Positions 27,060-40,680 are shown, counted from the first letter of the stretch. The stretch is DNA of 64,000 bases from Ridgeia piscesae (GCA_025642075.2 JAODUO010000028.1:1185001-1249000); one strand, 5' to 3'. Translations and numbers: made by a program. The notes: generated by a model not told the origin, from the sequence alone.

Positions 27060-27580
27060 TTTTGTGACGAGGGGGTTGTTACGGGGGACCGTTGCAATTC
27101 CCGGATGAGTTCCAGGGCCAATCGAACTGAAAAAGTTCGCACTGTTGATTGGATTCCCCTGTTGTGTATCCAGACCTGGTGCTAGTGGCGGTTTGTGGAC
27201 GAGACCAATGTTGCTTGTTTGTTCGATTTACGTGTCTGTTATGTGTATGTACTGTGTTATGTTCGAATTGCGGAGAAAGTCACCGAAGTCACCAAAACGT
27301 CCGAAACGACGAGGTTCAAGTGTCACTTCGCAAAAGAACACTTGACATGGTTATGGACGATAATCTGGAACGTTAAACCGCATTAAAAAAACGAACATTA
27401 TCGAGTCATTATGCCTATTATTATACTTCGTAGGCTTACGCTTCATTCCATTCAATAAAACGGTGACAAATTATTAATAACGCCTATGTTGTATTTATAG
27501 TTAAGTTTGCCTCGGTGAGCTCGTAATCGTGAGTTCCGCACCAATTCCAACTAGACCGAAAAACTACCGACAATAGTTTA
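27060..27580. other. Unassigned stretch upstream of a truncated LINE
   Basis: No exon or repeat that I can support. Confidence 0.3.
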
Positions 27581-27589
27581 TATACCAGT

Positions 27590-28375
27590 CATATCTTTCT
27601 TCAGTGGTACGTTTCTCTAGTTGGTGCAGTAACAATTTTCTGCATCTGAATGTTTCCAAAACGAAAGAAATGTGCATCGACTTCCGTCGTAATAGAACTG
27701 TCATTAGTCCTATTGTCATCAACGGTGAACCTGTGGAACAGGTTGATTCATTCAAATACCTCGGTGTTATATTAGATGAAAATTTTTCATTTACAGAGCA
27801 TGTTACAGCCGTGCAAAAGAAGTCTCAGCAGCGACTGCACGTTCTTCGAAAGTTACGAGCTTTCTATGTTGATCCACTACTTCTTCTACGCCTTTACCGT
27901 AGCATAATTGAGCCTCTCTTAACCTACTGCAGCATTTGTTACTACCCTGCTCTTTCTGTGAAAAACCGTAACAGGCTTCTGAAAATCTCACATGTTTCTG
28001 CCAAGATCATTGGTTTACCTACACCAAAGCTCTCCGAAATAATCGACCATGCAATTTTGAAGAAAGCTCGTGCTGTCGCTACTGAGTCTGATCACCCGCT
28101 CTCTACGTTCTTCCATGTACTTCCGTCTCAAAGGAGATACCGTTGTATAAAATGTAAAACATGTCGCTATAGCAGGAGTTTTGTGCCGGTGGCCATTAGA
28201 ATGTTGAATGCTAAATGAGTCGTATTGATGTCACCCGGTTGAATTGTTCTTGTAGTGTATACATCTGGAAATTCATTTGCATTTTGTTGAGACCATCCCA
28301 TATATTTTAGATGTGATCATGAGTTGTAAAATGCATATCCTTTTTAAGGACAATAAAGTAAAGTGAAAGTGAATA
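27590..28375 (+). mobile_element. 5'-truncated CR1/Rex1-like LINE, 3' end with (AAAGTG)-type tail
   Basis: A stop-free frame to 28218 reads SNNFLHLNVSKTKEM, VDSFKYLGVILDENFSF, QQRLHVLRKLRAF, LYRSIIEPLLTYCSICYYP and RRYRCIKCKTCRYSRSFVPVAIRMLN. This is the region after the YADD box through to the C-terminus of a Rex1/CR1-like protein. The 3' UTR ends AATAAAGTAAAGTGAAAGTGAA, a short tandem tail of the kind CR1-group elements have in place of poly(A). 5' truncation is the normal outcome of target-primed reverse transcription. Confidence 0.8.
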
Positions 28376-28563
28376 TAGGCCTATGACAATTAACGATGTC
28401 TGTCCACATAACGCTGAACCTTGCCGCAGTGTCTTTAACCGTGCCCCAACGAGTTTTTCGTGACCAGTGACACAGGGAAATGGCCACACAGTACAATATG
28501 ACCACTATGTATATTGTGTATAATGCAGAAGTCTTTAAATTACTTCTTGATTACTTCAATATG

Positions 28564-28565
<2 letters not shown>

Positions 28566-28637
<72 letters not shown>

Positions 28638-28648
28638 TATATATATAC
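28566..28648. repeat. (TA)n microsatellite
   Basis: About 80 bp of TA with one interruption. Confidence 0.95.
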
Positions 28649-29029
28649 ATCAATCTTGTAATACATGTTCACTTGGGAACTATATCCCACTGTGGGGCTA
28701 CACAGCGCCATGTGAGTGCTAAATATAGCATGACGCGGTACTAAAATGTCGTTCAATACAATAACATCTTACGTTTGTTTAAATCACCGTCACGGATTAT
28801 GGCGCACTATACTCTATAGTCACGTTTGCTATCAAAACATGCTTCAAAACTTGTTTGCCTCGTGTTAATTTGCTACAAATAACTTTATATATATCCTAAC
28901 GAACAACCCGTAATATATATACCATAAATGCATTGTCCTTTCGCTGCACATTAATGATTTTACATTTATCGCGCATGCGCAGAAACGTCAATCGGAACGT
29001 TTATAACGCCGGCATGCTGATTATTTACT

Positions 29030-29645
29030 GAGGTTAATATCAAGTTGCGCGCTGTGGCCAGTCGATTTTCTAATGGGTGGTCGGAACTTCATATCGCGAC
29101 TTTATTGTCTAGCTACTAGTCCTATGTAGCGGCTTTTAAGACAGAGGAGTGGTGAGTCAGGCTACATGCCCCGCAATTTTTCTGAACTGAAAAGTGGGGG
29201 GACGATTCCTATGCTGTCTCCCCACGTTGAAAAGTGGGGGGAATGCGTCCCCCTCCCCCGTCCCCCACCGATCGACGCCCGTGCTAGAGCCTATAAATAA
29301 TATCAACACAAGGTTGCAAACTGATAGAGCCTGGCAACGGCGCATCCCGGCATGATGGTTATTTACTAAGGTAAGATCAGATTGCGCGGTGTGGCCAGCC
29401 AAGCAATTTATCTAGTCGATTTTCTAATGGGTGCATGGTCGGAACTTCATATCGCGAGTTTATAGTCTAGCTAGTCCTGTGTAGCGGCTTTTAAGAGAGA
29501 GGAGTGGCGAGTCAGGCTATATGCCTCGCAATTTTTCTGAGCTGAAAAGTGGGGGGGGGACAATTCCTATGCTGTCCCCCCACGCTGAAAAGTGGGGGGA
29601 CGCGTCCCTCCCGTCCCCCACCGATCGACGCCCGTGCTTGCCAGG
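29030..29645. repeat. Tandem duplication of about 330 bp with GGGGA-rich core
   Basis: 29035-29285 and 29345-29640 share TTATTTACT-AGGT, CTAATGGGTGxxxGGTCGG, TAGCGGCTTTTAAGA and AGTGGGGGGA...CCGATCGACGCCCGTGC. The G-run segments TGAAAAGTGGGGGG occur twice per copy. Confidence 0.75.
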
Positions 29646-30044
29646 CGGGTGTGAAAAGTGTTGATTGAAGAGGTTGTATTTATTTAGCCATGTAACTGTA
29701 CACAAAAAACAACAGTAGCTATTATATTAGTAGATATCAATGCATGTTAAATTAGGGTTATCAATAAGATAAGCACATTTATAAAGCGTCATAAATCTGG
29801 AAATATCCATTCGGAGGCGCTGTACATGAGAATTATAATATTAAGTTTGTTAAAGTAAATAAAATACATAAAATATTTATAAAAAGTAATAGTAATAAAT
29901 ACTAAAATAAATAAATTAGCTAAAGATAATTATTAAAATAAATGGTATATTGATAATAAAATAATGAGTATGACATTATGTAAAATTAATGTAAAACATG
30001 TACAAGATAATAAATAGCTAAAATAAAAATAAATAAACTGACAG
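29645..30044. other. Very AT-rich stretch
   Basis: AAATAAATAAAAT-rich sequence just downstream of the minus-strand LINE. No gene seen. Confidence 0.5.
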
Positions 30045-32760
30045 GTGTCTATACTTCATACACAGCCCGGAATAGATGGGTTTTCAATAGTCTTTTAAAA
30101 GTCACGATGCAACAGGTTTTCTTTATATCGGCAGGGAGAGAGTTTCACAGTCGTGGACCTGCTACTGAAAACATTCTATCACCGTATCGGCTGCGAGATG
30201 GCGGCACGTAGAAGTCATTGTTTGTGGTGGAGCGTAATACTCTCGTAGCTCTTTGTTCAAGCAGATCGGCGATGTAAGGTGGCGCCAGTCGATGTTGTGC
30301 ACGAAACACCAGAAGCAGGATTGAGTACTGCCCTCGTTGTTTCACCGGGAGCCAGTGTAGTTTCATGAGAACTGGTGTAATAATTTTTTTTTTATGTTCA
30401 CTTCTGTGGCAGCGGACCACTAGTCTAGCGGCAGCGTTTTGGACTCTTTGTAGCTTAGATATTAGGCACTGTGGGAGATCATACAGAATAGAGAGAATAT
30501 GAGAATATACAAGGCGGACGGCGGCTTTCTGGGTGAGACATGATCGGATCGACGCGATGTTCCTTATTCTTAGATGGTAGTATGCTATACAGCAGACATG
30601 TTTAATATGGCTGACCATTGACATTTCTGTGTCAAATATAACGCCGATGTTTCTGCCAGTCGGACTTGGCGTTAGGTCGCAGTCGCCAATTTTGATCACG
30701 GTGATGTTGTGGTTCGCTCGATTGTTGCGTGATGATAGCACAAGTGCAACCGTTTTGTCGTCATTCACCTTTACCTGATTGTCGCCCATCCATGCACGAA
30801 CATCGTTTAAACATTGCTAAGTTCGGCGTAATGACAACAATCTGTTAATTTTTGTAATCTCAAATTTGATGTATAGCTGGGTATCATCAGCGTGTAGGTG
30901 GAAGCCGAAATTGTGCCTCCTAATAATATCACCGATAGGAGCTGTGTACGCAGAGAACAACAGAGGTCCCAGCACCGATCCAGCGACGCCGGTTTTGCTG
31001 GAAGCACCACCTTGTAGATATACACACTGCGACCGATCGATTAGATACGACCGCATCCATGCTAGCACGGAGCCAGCCATTCCGTAGCGATGTTCTTAAC
31101 GGCTGAGAGGTATTTCATGGTTAACTGTGTCGAAGGCAGCCGACATGTCGAGTAACACTAGAATTACTCCAAACCGCCGATCAAGTGCCCCGAGGATGTA
31201 ATTCTGTACCAGAACAAGAGCAGTTTCCGTCGAGTGATGAGATTTGTAAGCTGATTGATGTCTTTCAAGGAGATTGTTAGCAGTCATGTGATCAAGCAGG
31301 CAGCGTGCGACATATCTTTCGAGTAGCTTTGATATAAAAGGTAGGTTTGATATTGGTCGATAATTGTTCATATTGTCCTGACCGATATTGGCTTTCTAAG
31401 GCACAGGAGTGACATTGGCGTGCTTCAGACAGCACGGTACAACACCAGATGCTATGGAAGAATTGATGAGTTTGGTTAGGAATGGTACTGCGTTATCATT
31501 CACGTCTTTTAACAGCCATGTAGGTAAGGGGTCAAGCACGCAGGATGTTGTAGGTGACTTGATGAGCAAACTGTGGATGTATGATGTCGTCGCAGTTGGA
31601 AACAATTCAAGTCGTGATACCCATGGCGCTGGATGGTGGTCTCTGGTCGAGGACGAGGCGAGTGTGGAATGGAATTGAAATGCCACACGAATCGTCTCAA
31701 TTTTCGCCGAGATGAAGGTTGAGAATCTTGATGCGAGTTCGTGGATGTTGTTGTTAACTGGCAGATAGTGTGACTTTCTTCGCTGCAGCAGTCCGTTTAA
31801 TAGACGATACAGTCGCCGATTGTCACACCCGTACTGTTCTATCTCAGAGGTATTGTAGTCAGACTTCGCTTTTATGATCGTCCTCTTTACCTCTGCGCAT
31901 TGTGTCGTATATATTTCACGATGTACTTGAAGTGGTGTGTGACGCCACTTCCGTTCACACTGTCATCTAATTTGTTTGGCTTTGATAACCTTATTATACC
32001 AGGGTACCAGTGGACGATCGGCGATGCGACATGTCTGTAGTGGTGCATGCTTCTCGATAAGTTTGGTCAAGACCACAATGTAGTGGTTTGCAAGTTCAGT
32101 TGTTGTTTGTTTGCCTGATGAGATCGCGGTCGGTAAAGACGAGGCGAAGTCGCTACAAAACGCAGGTTTATTAATGGCTTGATACTTTCGGAACCTGATT
32201 GTTTTCCGCGGAACGACCGGTTTCTCCATGTCGACGAGACATTCCACCCAAAGGTGATCGGAGAACAGCAACGTGGTTTTTGTAGAAGTGATGCCGTGAT
32301 TTCCGGATGGAGTGAGGATCAGATCAATTGTGTGACCGTCAATGTGTGTTGGAGTGTGGACATGTTGAATGATATTGAGTGACTCAAGCAGATCAGCGAA
32401 ACGTTTCACATTGTTGTCGGATGGCACATCCCAGTGGATATTGAAATCACCGACAATCGCAAAACGGGTGGTCATCAATGCATAATGTTCGATGAAACCA
32501 GTAAATTCAACAAGTAAGTCAGCGTACGAATGTTTGTTCTTTTTCGAAGGAGGTGGACGGTATATGATAACAAGCTTCATAGAGTTTCCAGATGATGAAA
32601 CATCAACATCCATGAATTCGAAAGATTTCATATCATCACGTCGATTGACAACCACCTTGAAACTCGATCGGTAAACAAGGCCAACACCACCACCACAGCG
32701 ACTTTTCCGAGGTAGATGTACAAACTTATAGTCGGCAGGGGTCAGGTCAGGACACGGCTG
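30045..32760 (-). mobile_element. Near full-length L2/CR1-like LINE, disabled by frameshifts
   Basis: Read on the minus strand from about 32760. Endonuclease part: LPRKSRCGGGVGLVYR, KLVIIYRPPPS, FAIVGDFNIHWD and FSDHLWVEC. A degenerate linker lies at 31960-31690. RT part: NNYRPISNLPFISKLLER and HHSTETALVLVQNYI, LLDMSAAFDTVNH, GSVLGPLLFSAYTAPIGD and HADDTQLYI, then the thumb QRVQNAAARLV and LHWLPVKQR, ending FKRLLKTHLFRAVYEV at about 30045. These are strongly L2/CR1-like motifs. The HADD catalytic box and GDFN are intact; at least four frameshifts lie near 31960, 31375, 31085 and 30800. Confidence 0.85.
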
Positions 32761-32779
32761 CTCGCACTTGTGTTAATGG

Positions 32780-35320
32780 CAGGCGACACGGGGGACACAA
32801 CAACATCGACTCCAGGTTCTCTGTGATCCGTCGATGGTGACGGTGTCACTGATACATACGTAATATTGTCATAATTAACACAGTTGGTGTCAGAGAGGGC
32901 ACACTTACAGGCCCTATTACAAAAGGGCATACTTGAATACGCTGGACGAATCGTAGCGTGACGTCTTGCATTCCGAAGTCAGTTGTCATAGTTACCGTCG
33001 TTTACGTAATTCATAACAAAACAAACGAAACTGCAAGAGAATTATATAGATGTTGATGAGTGGCAGCGGCAACAGTTTAAGATAGAATTCTCCAGGCAGT
33101 GCTCGAGGTAGGCTTACTGTTGTTAATTGTTATCAGTCAATTTAAAATCAGTATTATGAACAATGTCGCTATTAATGTTTACCAAAGAGAAAACTGTGCA
33201 CGGCTACATAATCGATTAATTGCCCGATTGTTAGGATACAGCGCTGATCTAAAGCAGCTAGACCAATCAGACGCATGGTTTATTGAAAGAAACGACACGT
33301 CTTATTGGTCAGACAATAACGAATCGCCCGACAATCGGATAATAAATCGCTTCTCTGGCCTTTCAATACCACCTAATAGTTGCAACGACACTGTATCACT
33401 GTGTAACATAATTATAATTTCTATATGAAAGCAACTGTATTTTATGATGTGCCTCACTTAATTGAATCATTCTCGACTCAGTGTTGGAAGCGTCAAGTTT
33501 ACAATTGAATTGTACTGATATACAATGTCAGTATTGCCTATTTGGAGGGAGTCGGACGCAAGAGACGTCTGTTAAGAAGCGTTTTAGCCGCAGATTCACA
33601 GCAGTTCTTTCCCTGCAGAAAATGGGTCACAAAAGTCGTGTGGAGTTCGTATTTGAATTCTCCTTGCGTGTCATCTGGATGTATGTCAACTGGACGTTCA
33701 CATTCCTCAACTATCTGTCGCTGTCCGAGGTTCGTATGTCACGTGTAAATGTCTGACCTCCGTCAAGTCATGCTCGATATTGTGACGTAGCACTGGCGTC
33801 GGAACGAAACGAATACGGCGGTTGAGCCGCAGAGCTTCAGCACCACTCGGCTGTCTGATTCTGCGCTTCGATTTCGTGTCGCTTCATTGGTCATCGCCAC
33901 GTAACCGTAACTTTCGTTTTGTAAGATCGATGTCACCTCGGAAATATCGGAAGATCGGTGGCGGGCCAATTTATCATATTGGGCAACGTTCACCTATTTC
34001 CGTCTACAAAAAATCTTGATTTGCACCAAATCCAGCACCGCTTATGTGGGGTCTATAAGCTCTGTCTACAGATATTGGAAGCTCAGCCCCCTCTCACTCC
34101 CCCGTTCCGACGCCTGTGAAGTACTTCATTATACATAAATTAGCGTGTAATCTGTAGACTGAATTCATATGGAGTCTGAAAATTATTCATTCCCACACAT
34201 GATAGTAGACCTGTTAGCACCTACATGAATATAGAAGAGGCTATCAACTGAAATTGCGTTGTGTGTGTGTGTGCGTGTGCGTGTGCGTCGCGCGGTTACT
34301 TGGCGCCAATTCTGTTAACTGTTAAATTCTGCATAGAACCGAATTAAATATGATGTTCGTAGTCCATTTCTTGGTTATGCATAAGAACACAAAATCAAGT
34401 GAAGCCACATTTAAGTTTGTCAACGCAAACGACTATTGTTGACTGTCCAACAGATGTTGGGAGAGAGACGCTACATCACCAGGGGGTTGCTCCTACTCTG
34501 TGCGTGCGCAGGCGCGGCAGCTTCCGTCTATTTTGCCGGAGTCGTCCAGGTATGACACGGAAGAAATGCAAACAATTAGTTTCTTTAATTTTAAAAATAT
34601 GCTTACCCACTACAATATTAGTATGTGCATAAATTACATTATGCATGTAAATTGACAATTTGTTGACTGGGGTTTCAAGTCCGTTTGGCATTTAAGAGGC
34701 ACACTTTTCAATGACCACATTTTCGCGGGAAGGGTCAATTCACTTGCCACTCGATTAAACGGTGGTGTGTAGTTTAGGCTGTGACTCCGTGTCTTTTCAC
34801 TCGTGCAGTGCGTCGCTGCCAACATGTTCCGGCGGAGGGGGCACAAACAAGCGTCAGAAGAGCCTTTGCCAAGAACGAGCACGCGCCGAGACGCCACAAG
34901 CACGAGCCAAGACGCCACAGTGCCGAGGTCGCTTAGACGGAAGGCCAATAGGTCCCACCCAAAGACAATCATTACGGAACGAAAGGCTTATCAAGCCGAC
35001 GATGATTCCTCCTTTTAAAAAGTCATTACATGACGAAACGTACTGTGTGCATGCGTGCGTGTGCGTATGTGTGCGAGAGTGCATGCTGTGCATACAGTCA
35101 TGGATATTATCTTGTGAACAACACGTCCCTGGGTACTCATTCGCAATAAAATCGATGCATACCGAATGATGCCGGTTGCATTTCTGCATTGTATTATGTG
35201 TGCAAGAAGACTACCACAGCGGACAAACAGTGTCATCACTTCGATGACGACGAATGGTGTGTAAGGTCACCGACGTAGAAACGGAGATACCACCTAAGGA
35301 CGGTGATAATAACAACATCT
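32780..35320. other. Unassigned non-coding region
   Basis: No gene recognised. 33180-33380 contains imperfect inverted text (ATTGCCCGATTGTTAGG against CCCGACAATCGGAT; ACCAATCAGAC against TTGGTCAGAC), suggesting a small fold-back element. A short (GT)n lies at 34259-34280. Confidence 0.35.
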
Positions 35321-35327
35321 ACACTTT

Positions 35328-35365
35328 ATATATATATATATATATATACATATATATACATATAT

Positions 35366-35432
<67 letters not shown>
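35328..35432. repeat. (TA)n microsatellite
   Basis: About 100 bp of TA with two CA/CT interruptions, just downstream of the peptidyl-tRNA hydrolase gene. Confidence 0.95.
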
Positions 35433-35435
<3 letters not shown>

Positions 35436-35708
35436 ATAACACTGCATCAAAAAATCACATGAAGACAACATTCTGTATTACAAGATAAACAAATCTACCT
35501 GCAACAAAGCTAATACATACATAAACAAACTCAACAAAAAATTACCGACAATTGTCATTTAATCATGTCATTTAATCGTGAACGCTAGTAAATTTACAAC
35601 TTCATGAAAATGGTGTGTGATTGGCAAAATATAATTTCTTTGCATGGCTGAAACTATATCGTGTCCGTAAGATAATTTACATCGTTTCGATACAAGTAAA
35701 TGTACCAT

Positions 35709-38700
35709 TCATAATGGCTGTAAAGATCCGACGACTTTGTCGACTTTCTCTGTAGTTCCCAGCATTCCTAGCACTGTCACGGAACCTGGCGTAGCCTGAT
35801 GGCAAAGAAAATAACATTGTTACAAAACGTCAGATGGTCAAAACTTGGTTGGCCATAACACTATTTTTCTGTGATTCTTCACAACCACCAATGAGTTCGT
35901 AAACAACTGTTCAGAATTTGCATCGTGGCAAACATCATGTGAAATCATATGTTGTCTGGTTTTCAGTAACAATTTTGGAGTGTAATGACAAACATGACTT
36001 GGACTAGAGTGTAACTTCACATTACTGTTTTGACTACACAACAGTTACAACAACAACGAGACAAGACATGCAACAACTGGCTTTAACATATATACTGGGC
36101 AATGGAAATACACCCAGTGTCATGATGAAATATTTGTCGTACCTGTGTTTTGTTGGTGTCGTCGACGAGGAAATGGGGCAGACCCATTAAATTAGCCTGC
36201 CTCGCTAGCTCCATTAGCGCATGGGACCCAGTTTCCTGCAACACTACTACCTTCTCTCTACAGAACACAACATACATGTGTCTTATCCAGTGTCCTCTAA
36301 CACCACTACTTTCTCAGCCAGCACACAACAAAAACAAATGATTTCAACACGTGTCCAAAACCTTGTCATATATAAACAGTATATGAAGTACACAACATAA
36401 TGTATATTTCACAAGCCAGTGGACGTGATAAAACGTATACTAACCCTAGCATCTCCCATGCTTTATACGGAAACTAGCTTAACCATACTTGTAACTGATT
36501 TCGCCAGTCGCTACTGTATCATCCGTGAGAACAATGCAGGCATCCGTCCAACCCCCACTAAAATCGCAAGATAAAAAGCGTTCGACATCCAAGGATTCCA
36601 ATAAAATAACCCGCTCGATTATTCTCATGTGGCTTTGGCTACCAGAATTTGTCGGCGAGCGATATCATACAGCAATATGGCCAATATTGGCTGAGCTAAT
36701 GCATTTAGCAGTGTTGTTAGCGAAGGCACACGGCACAGCCTCCTTACCCGCATTCTTCCCATCGCAACAGCATCTTGCCGAAGCGTTCCTCCTCGATCAT
36801 CATGGCGCGGTAGACTCCGAGACTCGCATGTGCCACCTGGATCGCCAGCTTTCGGTTGCTCAAGTTGAGGCCCACGTTGACCACCAATACCATTCGGTGG
36901 CCCTTTGGAGAGTCGACGTCATTCAGTCCTAAACTCGGCGCCTGGTTAGCAAGCAAGTATGGTTAAAAGTTAAATAGCATATCCAAAAAATAATTCTACA
37001 GTACAGGAGCCAGTTTCATGAAGCGTACTTACGACGTCGCAGCGGATGTTAACTCGTCGAAAGCCTAAAACGTTAAATTATACTAGCTGCGTTTCACAAG
37101 TGTTCTCCGTAGTTGCTCTTAGCTGCGCCATGAAATTAGTAGGTGTAACTTTTCGTTAGTTTAACTATTTACGGGGTGCTCCATAGGTCCGTTGTAACTT
37201 AGGAGAAAAATGGTCTTCTGAGACAGGACAAATACATGGATTCACCACTGTGACCTATAATTAGGTCAATTCTATGTTGATTTAGTTTTGCGAATGCAAA
37301 ATTGGTCTTATGAAACTGATCGTAAGTTCCACTGATTAGTCGCTGTTAGCTACGACCAGTACACCTTAGTTGCGTACAAAGTTACGCCACTATTTGAAAC
37401 CGGCCTCAGACACGCACCCAAAATAAATGACAGACAACGCACTGGTGGATGATGATGGCACAGCAACAACAGTGTCAGAATGAAACTCACAGTTGGTGAC
37501 GCTCTTTAGGCAGGTTATTTATGAAGAATTACAATACCGATATACATACATTGTGTTGCCTATCATACTTTTGTTTTGCTAAGGTCATCTATAGTGAATA
37601 AATTGTAAAACATCTCACTAATGCATGTTAGCACCACTTGGTGGCTAGATGCGAAACTAGTTCTGAAACTTGGCTGGTCCAAAGACCCCATTTAAAAAAA
37701 CATATAATATGAACATTGCATGCTGCACCATGAATCGGGGTATTCATTCTAAATTGTGAAGGCAAGTTGACAACTTTTCTGCTGATTGTCACAATGCCCC
37801 AACCCACGCCTCATACAACGGGACACATCTCACTAACATTTTTATGAACTCATGACACAGCATTTTTTTTCTTTAAAAATTATTTCACTCCTTAACAGTG
37901 ATCTTATAAAATGACCTATGTTGACATCACAACTGATTCACGGGAAACTTGTTGGTGTAGCAACTTGTAAGTAGTATCCTCAGTCAGAGGACAGCAGATT
38001 TTTGCATTTAAAAAAAATTCTAAATTATAACACTGTATTCTGTTTAATAATGAAGTTTCCATATGAGCTGATTTTCTTAGAGAAAGTTCCCAGATACAAT
38101 TTAATTTATGTTGACATTGCAGATCGTTAAAAACAGAAGCAAAGTGTTTACAACATACAAATAAAGTAAAATTACATTACAACTGAAAGTACATACCTGA
38201 ATTGACAGTACAATTTGCAATACATATATTACATATAAGATAAGTCACCATTTGGGTTATATACATGTGCACATAATAACATATAAGAAAAAACAGGCCT
38301 GATTAAGGGAATAATTGCAATATTATGTATAACTTTTAAAGAAAACTATGAATATTATATTGTATTCAAATTCAGACAGAATGTTAAAATTAATGATAAT
38401 GACAAAATTAATGGAAGAAGAACACAAGTAATTGTGAACTCCATTACTCACCCTGAGTATGGTAGAAGGGCGAAAACTCTCTCGATTCTCATAGATCCAG
38501 CGGGCAGCCACTTCAGCACTAACATTCCCTGTCTTTTCAAGGGCCTACCAATAACCAATAATACAACATCGTTACATCAACGGTACAAATGCTGTATATA
38601 GTATCATATTCATTACAGTTCAAAGCACTGTGCATGAATATGTAAATAGTATTTGTAAATAAGTTAATAAAACCTATGAAATTGTACGTGATAACTGCAT

Positions 38701-40133
38701 GCCCTGCGTCACGCAAAGTCTGAAACATGACATTCCATTTTCCAAAGCAGGTAAAACACACCCATATAATGTGACCTGTATTAACCTTGCCAACAGAAAT
38801 GTAACAATAATATATATTGTTAATTATTTCACAATATTGTGTACTTACCATCGCAACATGAATGAGTCCGCAAATGTAAGTACTTAAACGTTTTAAATCC
38901 ATGCCCATCATTACTGCTATATGATATGGAATATCTGTCTATATATAGGAATAATTCGTAGTATTGTAACAACACAATATGATAGGATATGTATATGTAT
39001 ACATATAAGACTAGTTTGACAGATAATAGAATATAGCCGAGTGTTTGAAACAACTAAACCTAGAAAACAAATCTGGGGAAATGGGACAAGATTGTCATTT
39101 CAAAATGCATGTATAATATATGTCCTTTTCCAACGAAATGAGTCACATGTCAAACAATAAAAAAATTGAGTTGTATATATTAAGCTATCCAACGGTGTAA
39201 AAATAACAGACCTATCTCTTACATAGCCAAAGTTATTGGACACTGAACATGTCTGGGGTGGAAAGCTTCAAACTCAGAAAATCACATTTGATGTTCGCGG
39301 TCACACAAGAAAAAAATAATTATCGAGTACGCAGTCATTTCTAATTCGGCTGTTTTGCTTCTATTTCACCTTTTTATGTATTCTAAAAAAAATGACGATG
39401 TCGATGTTGAAGCCAATGAAGATTTTGGCCTCAGCTTTCCGCTAGATTTTCATTTGCTATATGTACCACTATCTTTGCTGGTCTTTGATAGTTGATTAAA
39501 ATAACGCCAATTCGCCATTGCGACATCATCGAATGATGATTACGAGAAAGCCAAAACAAGACGCAAGATGCGAGACGCTGTCTGTAACCGAATATTTAGC
39601 TCAAATGGTTCCACACTAATGATCCCAAAGAGGCAGCACTTATGTAACCCTGTTGTAAACAGTGGGTATCCATAAACAACTGCCATTTTATAGTCAGTAT
39701 AGCTAGTCCGATGGGACTGCTCTTCTAAAACTGTAAGCCTACTAGTCCGAGCTCTAAAACTGCTTGTCTCGGACGATTGGGCCGGTCTTATTTCGCAGCC
39801 TATACGGTGTTTTCTCAATATCAAGTTTGCTGACATGTGATTTGTTTTGTTAGAACAGGTCAGAATTAAACAGTTTGCACAACAGAAAAAAATGTATGTT
39901 GGTAATTTAAATAGTCAATATTTTGACTGTACCAATATGTTGCATTGCACAGTGTATCGGAATGCATGGATTCAAGACTTACTTGCTACAACCTACTATA
40001 ATTATGGAAACACACTTGCCTTTGCAGCATTTTCATTCGTCACGCCCATGTTGACAAGGATTGACATGAGTTCTTCGTTTGGGGTGACAGGACCCTCCGC
40101 CCCCACCGCAGTTTTTTTAACGGGTCCACTCAT
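35709..40133 (-). CDS. PTRH2: UBA domain-containing peptidyl-tRNA hydrolase 2, five exons, complete
   Basis: Exons 40020-40133, 38452-38544, 36748-36941, 36143-36257 and 35709-35795 join in perfect phase (0, 0, 2, 0) to 200 residues and TGA. Residues 18-59 form a UBA domain (NEELMSILVNMGVTNENAAK then ALEKTGNVSAEVAARWIYEN). Residues 86-200 are the PTH2 fold: MVLVVNVGLNLSNRKLAIQVAHAS, then LPHFLVDDTNKTQATPGSVTVLGM, matching human PTRH2 blocks (KxAAQCSHA and QDAGRTQIAPGSQTVLGIG). PTH2 enzymes cleave the ester bond of peptidyl-tRNA to recycle tRNA. The UBA domain suggests ubiquitin binding; UBA-PTH2 fusions occur in invertebrates, whereas human PTRH2 instead has an N-terminal membrane segment. 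The first intron starts with GC (AAG|GCAAGT) and the others with GT. The start ATG gives the shortest product containing the whole UBA domain. Confidence 0.88.
37006..37406. mobile_element. Palindromic MITE-like insertion in a PTH2 intron
   Basis: The left end GGAGCCAGTTTCATGAAGCG and the right end, in reverse complement, GGCCGGTTTCAAATAG are similar. Internal GTTACGAC/CTTAGTTGC-type phrases appear in both orientations. Short fold-back elements starting GCCGGTTTCATGAA are common in invertebrate genomes (from memory). Exact ends not determined. Confidence 0.45.
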
Positions 40134-40380
40134 TCTACAACTGAAGACAACGCCATTCCTACAGGGAGGTTCATCCTCAGGTCACGTGTGTGGGTGCTCT
40201 ACTGATTACGTCAGTCTCAGCGCCCATGGCATATCGCTGTGCAAAGTTCTGGATTATAAGCTTGGGCAATAACATCGCTTGGCAGCAAGTTCCGATGGCT
40301 GAATTTCAGCCACATAAAAAATTAACACTAGTAAGTATAATCATTTGGATTCTTGGAAATCAAGGGCTTTAAATTTTAGG
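40134..40380 (-). promoter_or_regulatory. Presumed 5' flank/UTR of the PTH2 gene
   Basis: About 250 bp upstream of the start codon, of more even base composition than the AT-rich surroundings, with TCACGTG (E-box/USF-like) near 40182. No TATA box is evident. Placement follows only from the gene model. Confidence 0.25.
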
Positions 40381-40479
40381 TGTCTCGGAACTGGACCATG
40401 GGTTAGGTGTGTATGCTACTGTCATGGGACACCAGTGAAGTCAATCACTAGTTTGATTTGATTTTTACAAGGTGCAGAT

Positions 40480-40680
40480 CTGCCAGGGGTAGTGGGTCTA
40501 TATTAAGAGGTAGTGGGTGCAGTTTCTGGGGTAGTGGGTCTATATTCAGGGGTAGTGGGTGTATATCCATGCAGGAGTAGTGTGTGTATATTCAGGGGTA
40601 GTGTGTGTATATTCAAGGGTAGTGTGTATATTCAGGGGTAGTGTGTGTATATTCAGTAGTAGGTGTATATTCAGCTCAAT
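40480..40680. repeat. Short minisatellite GGGGTAGTGxGTxTATATTCA
   Basis: Seven to eight copies of a unit of roughly 22-28 bp, imperfect. Confidence 0.8.

Noticed and set aside
38853..38911. Possible PTH2-gene exon reading MGMDLKRLSTYICGLIHVAM
   Set aside because: It has splice-like ends and fits phase 0. However, exon 40020-40133 supplies the conserved UBA start and joins directly to 38452-38544; inclusion would disrupt the UBA domain.
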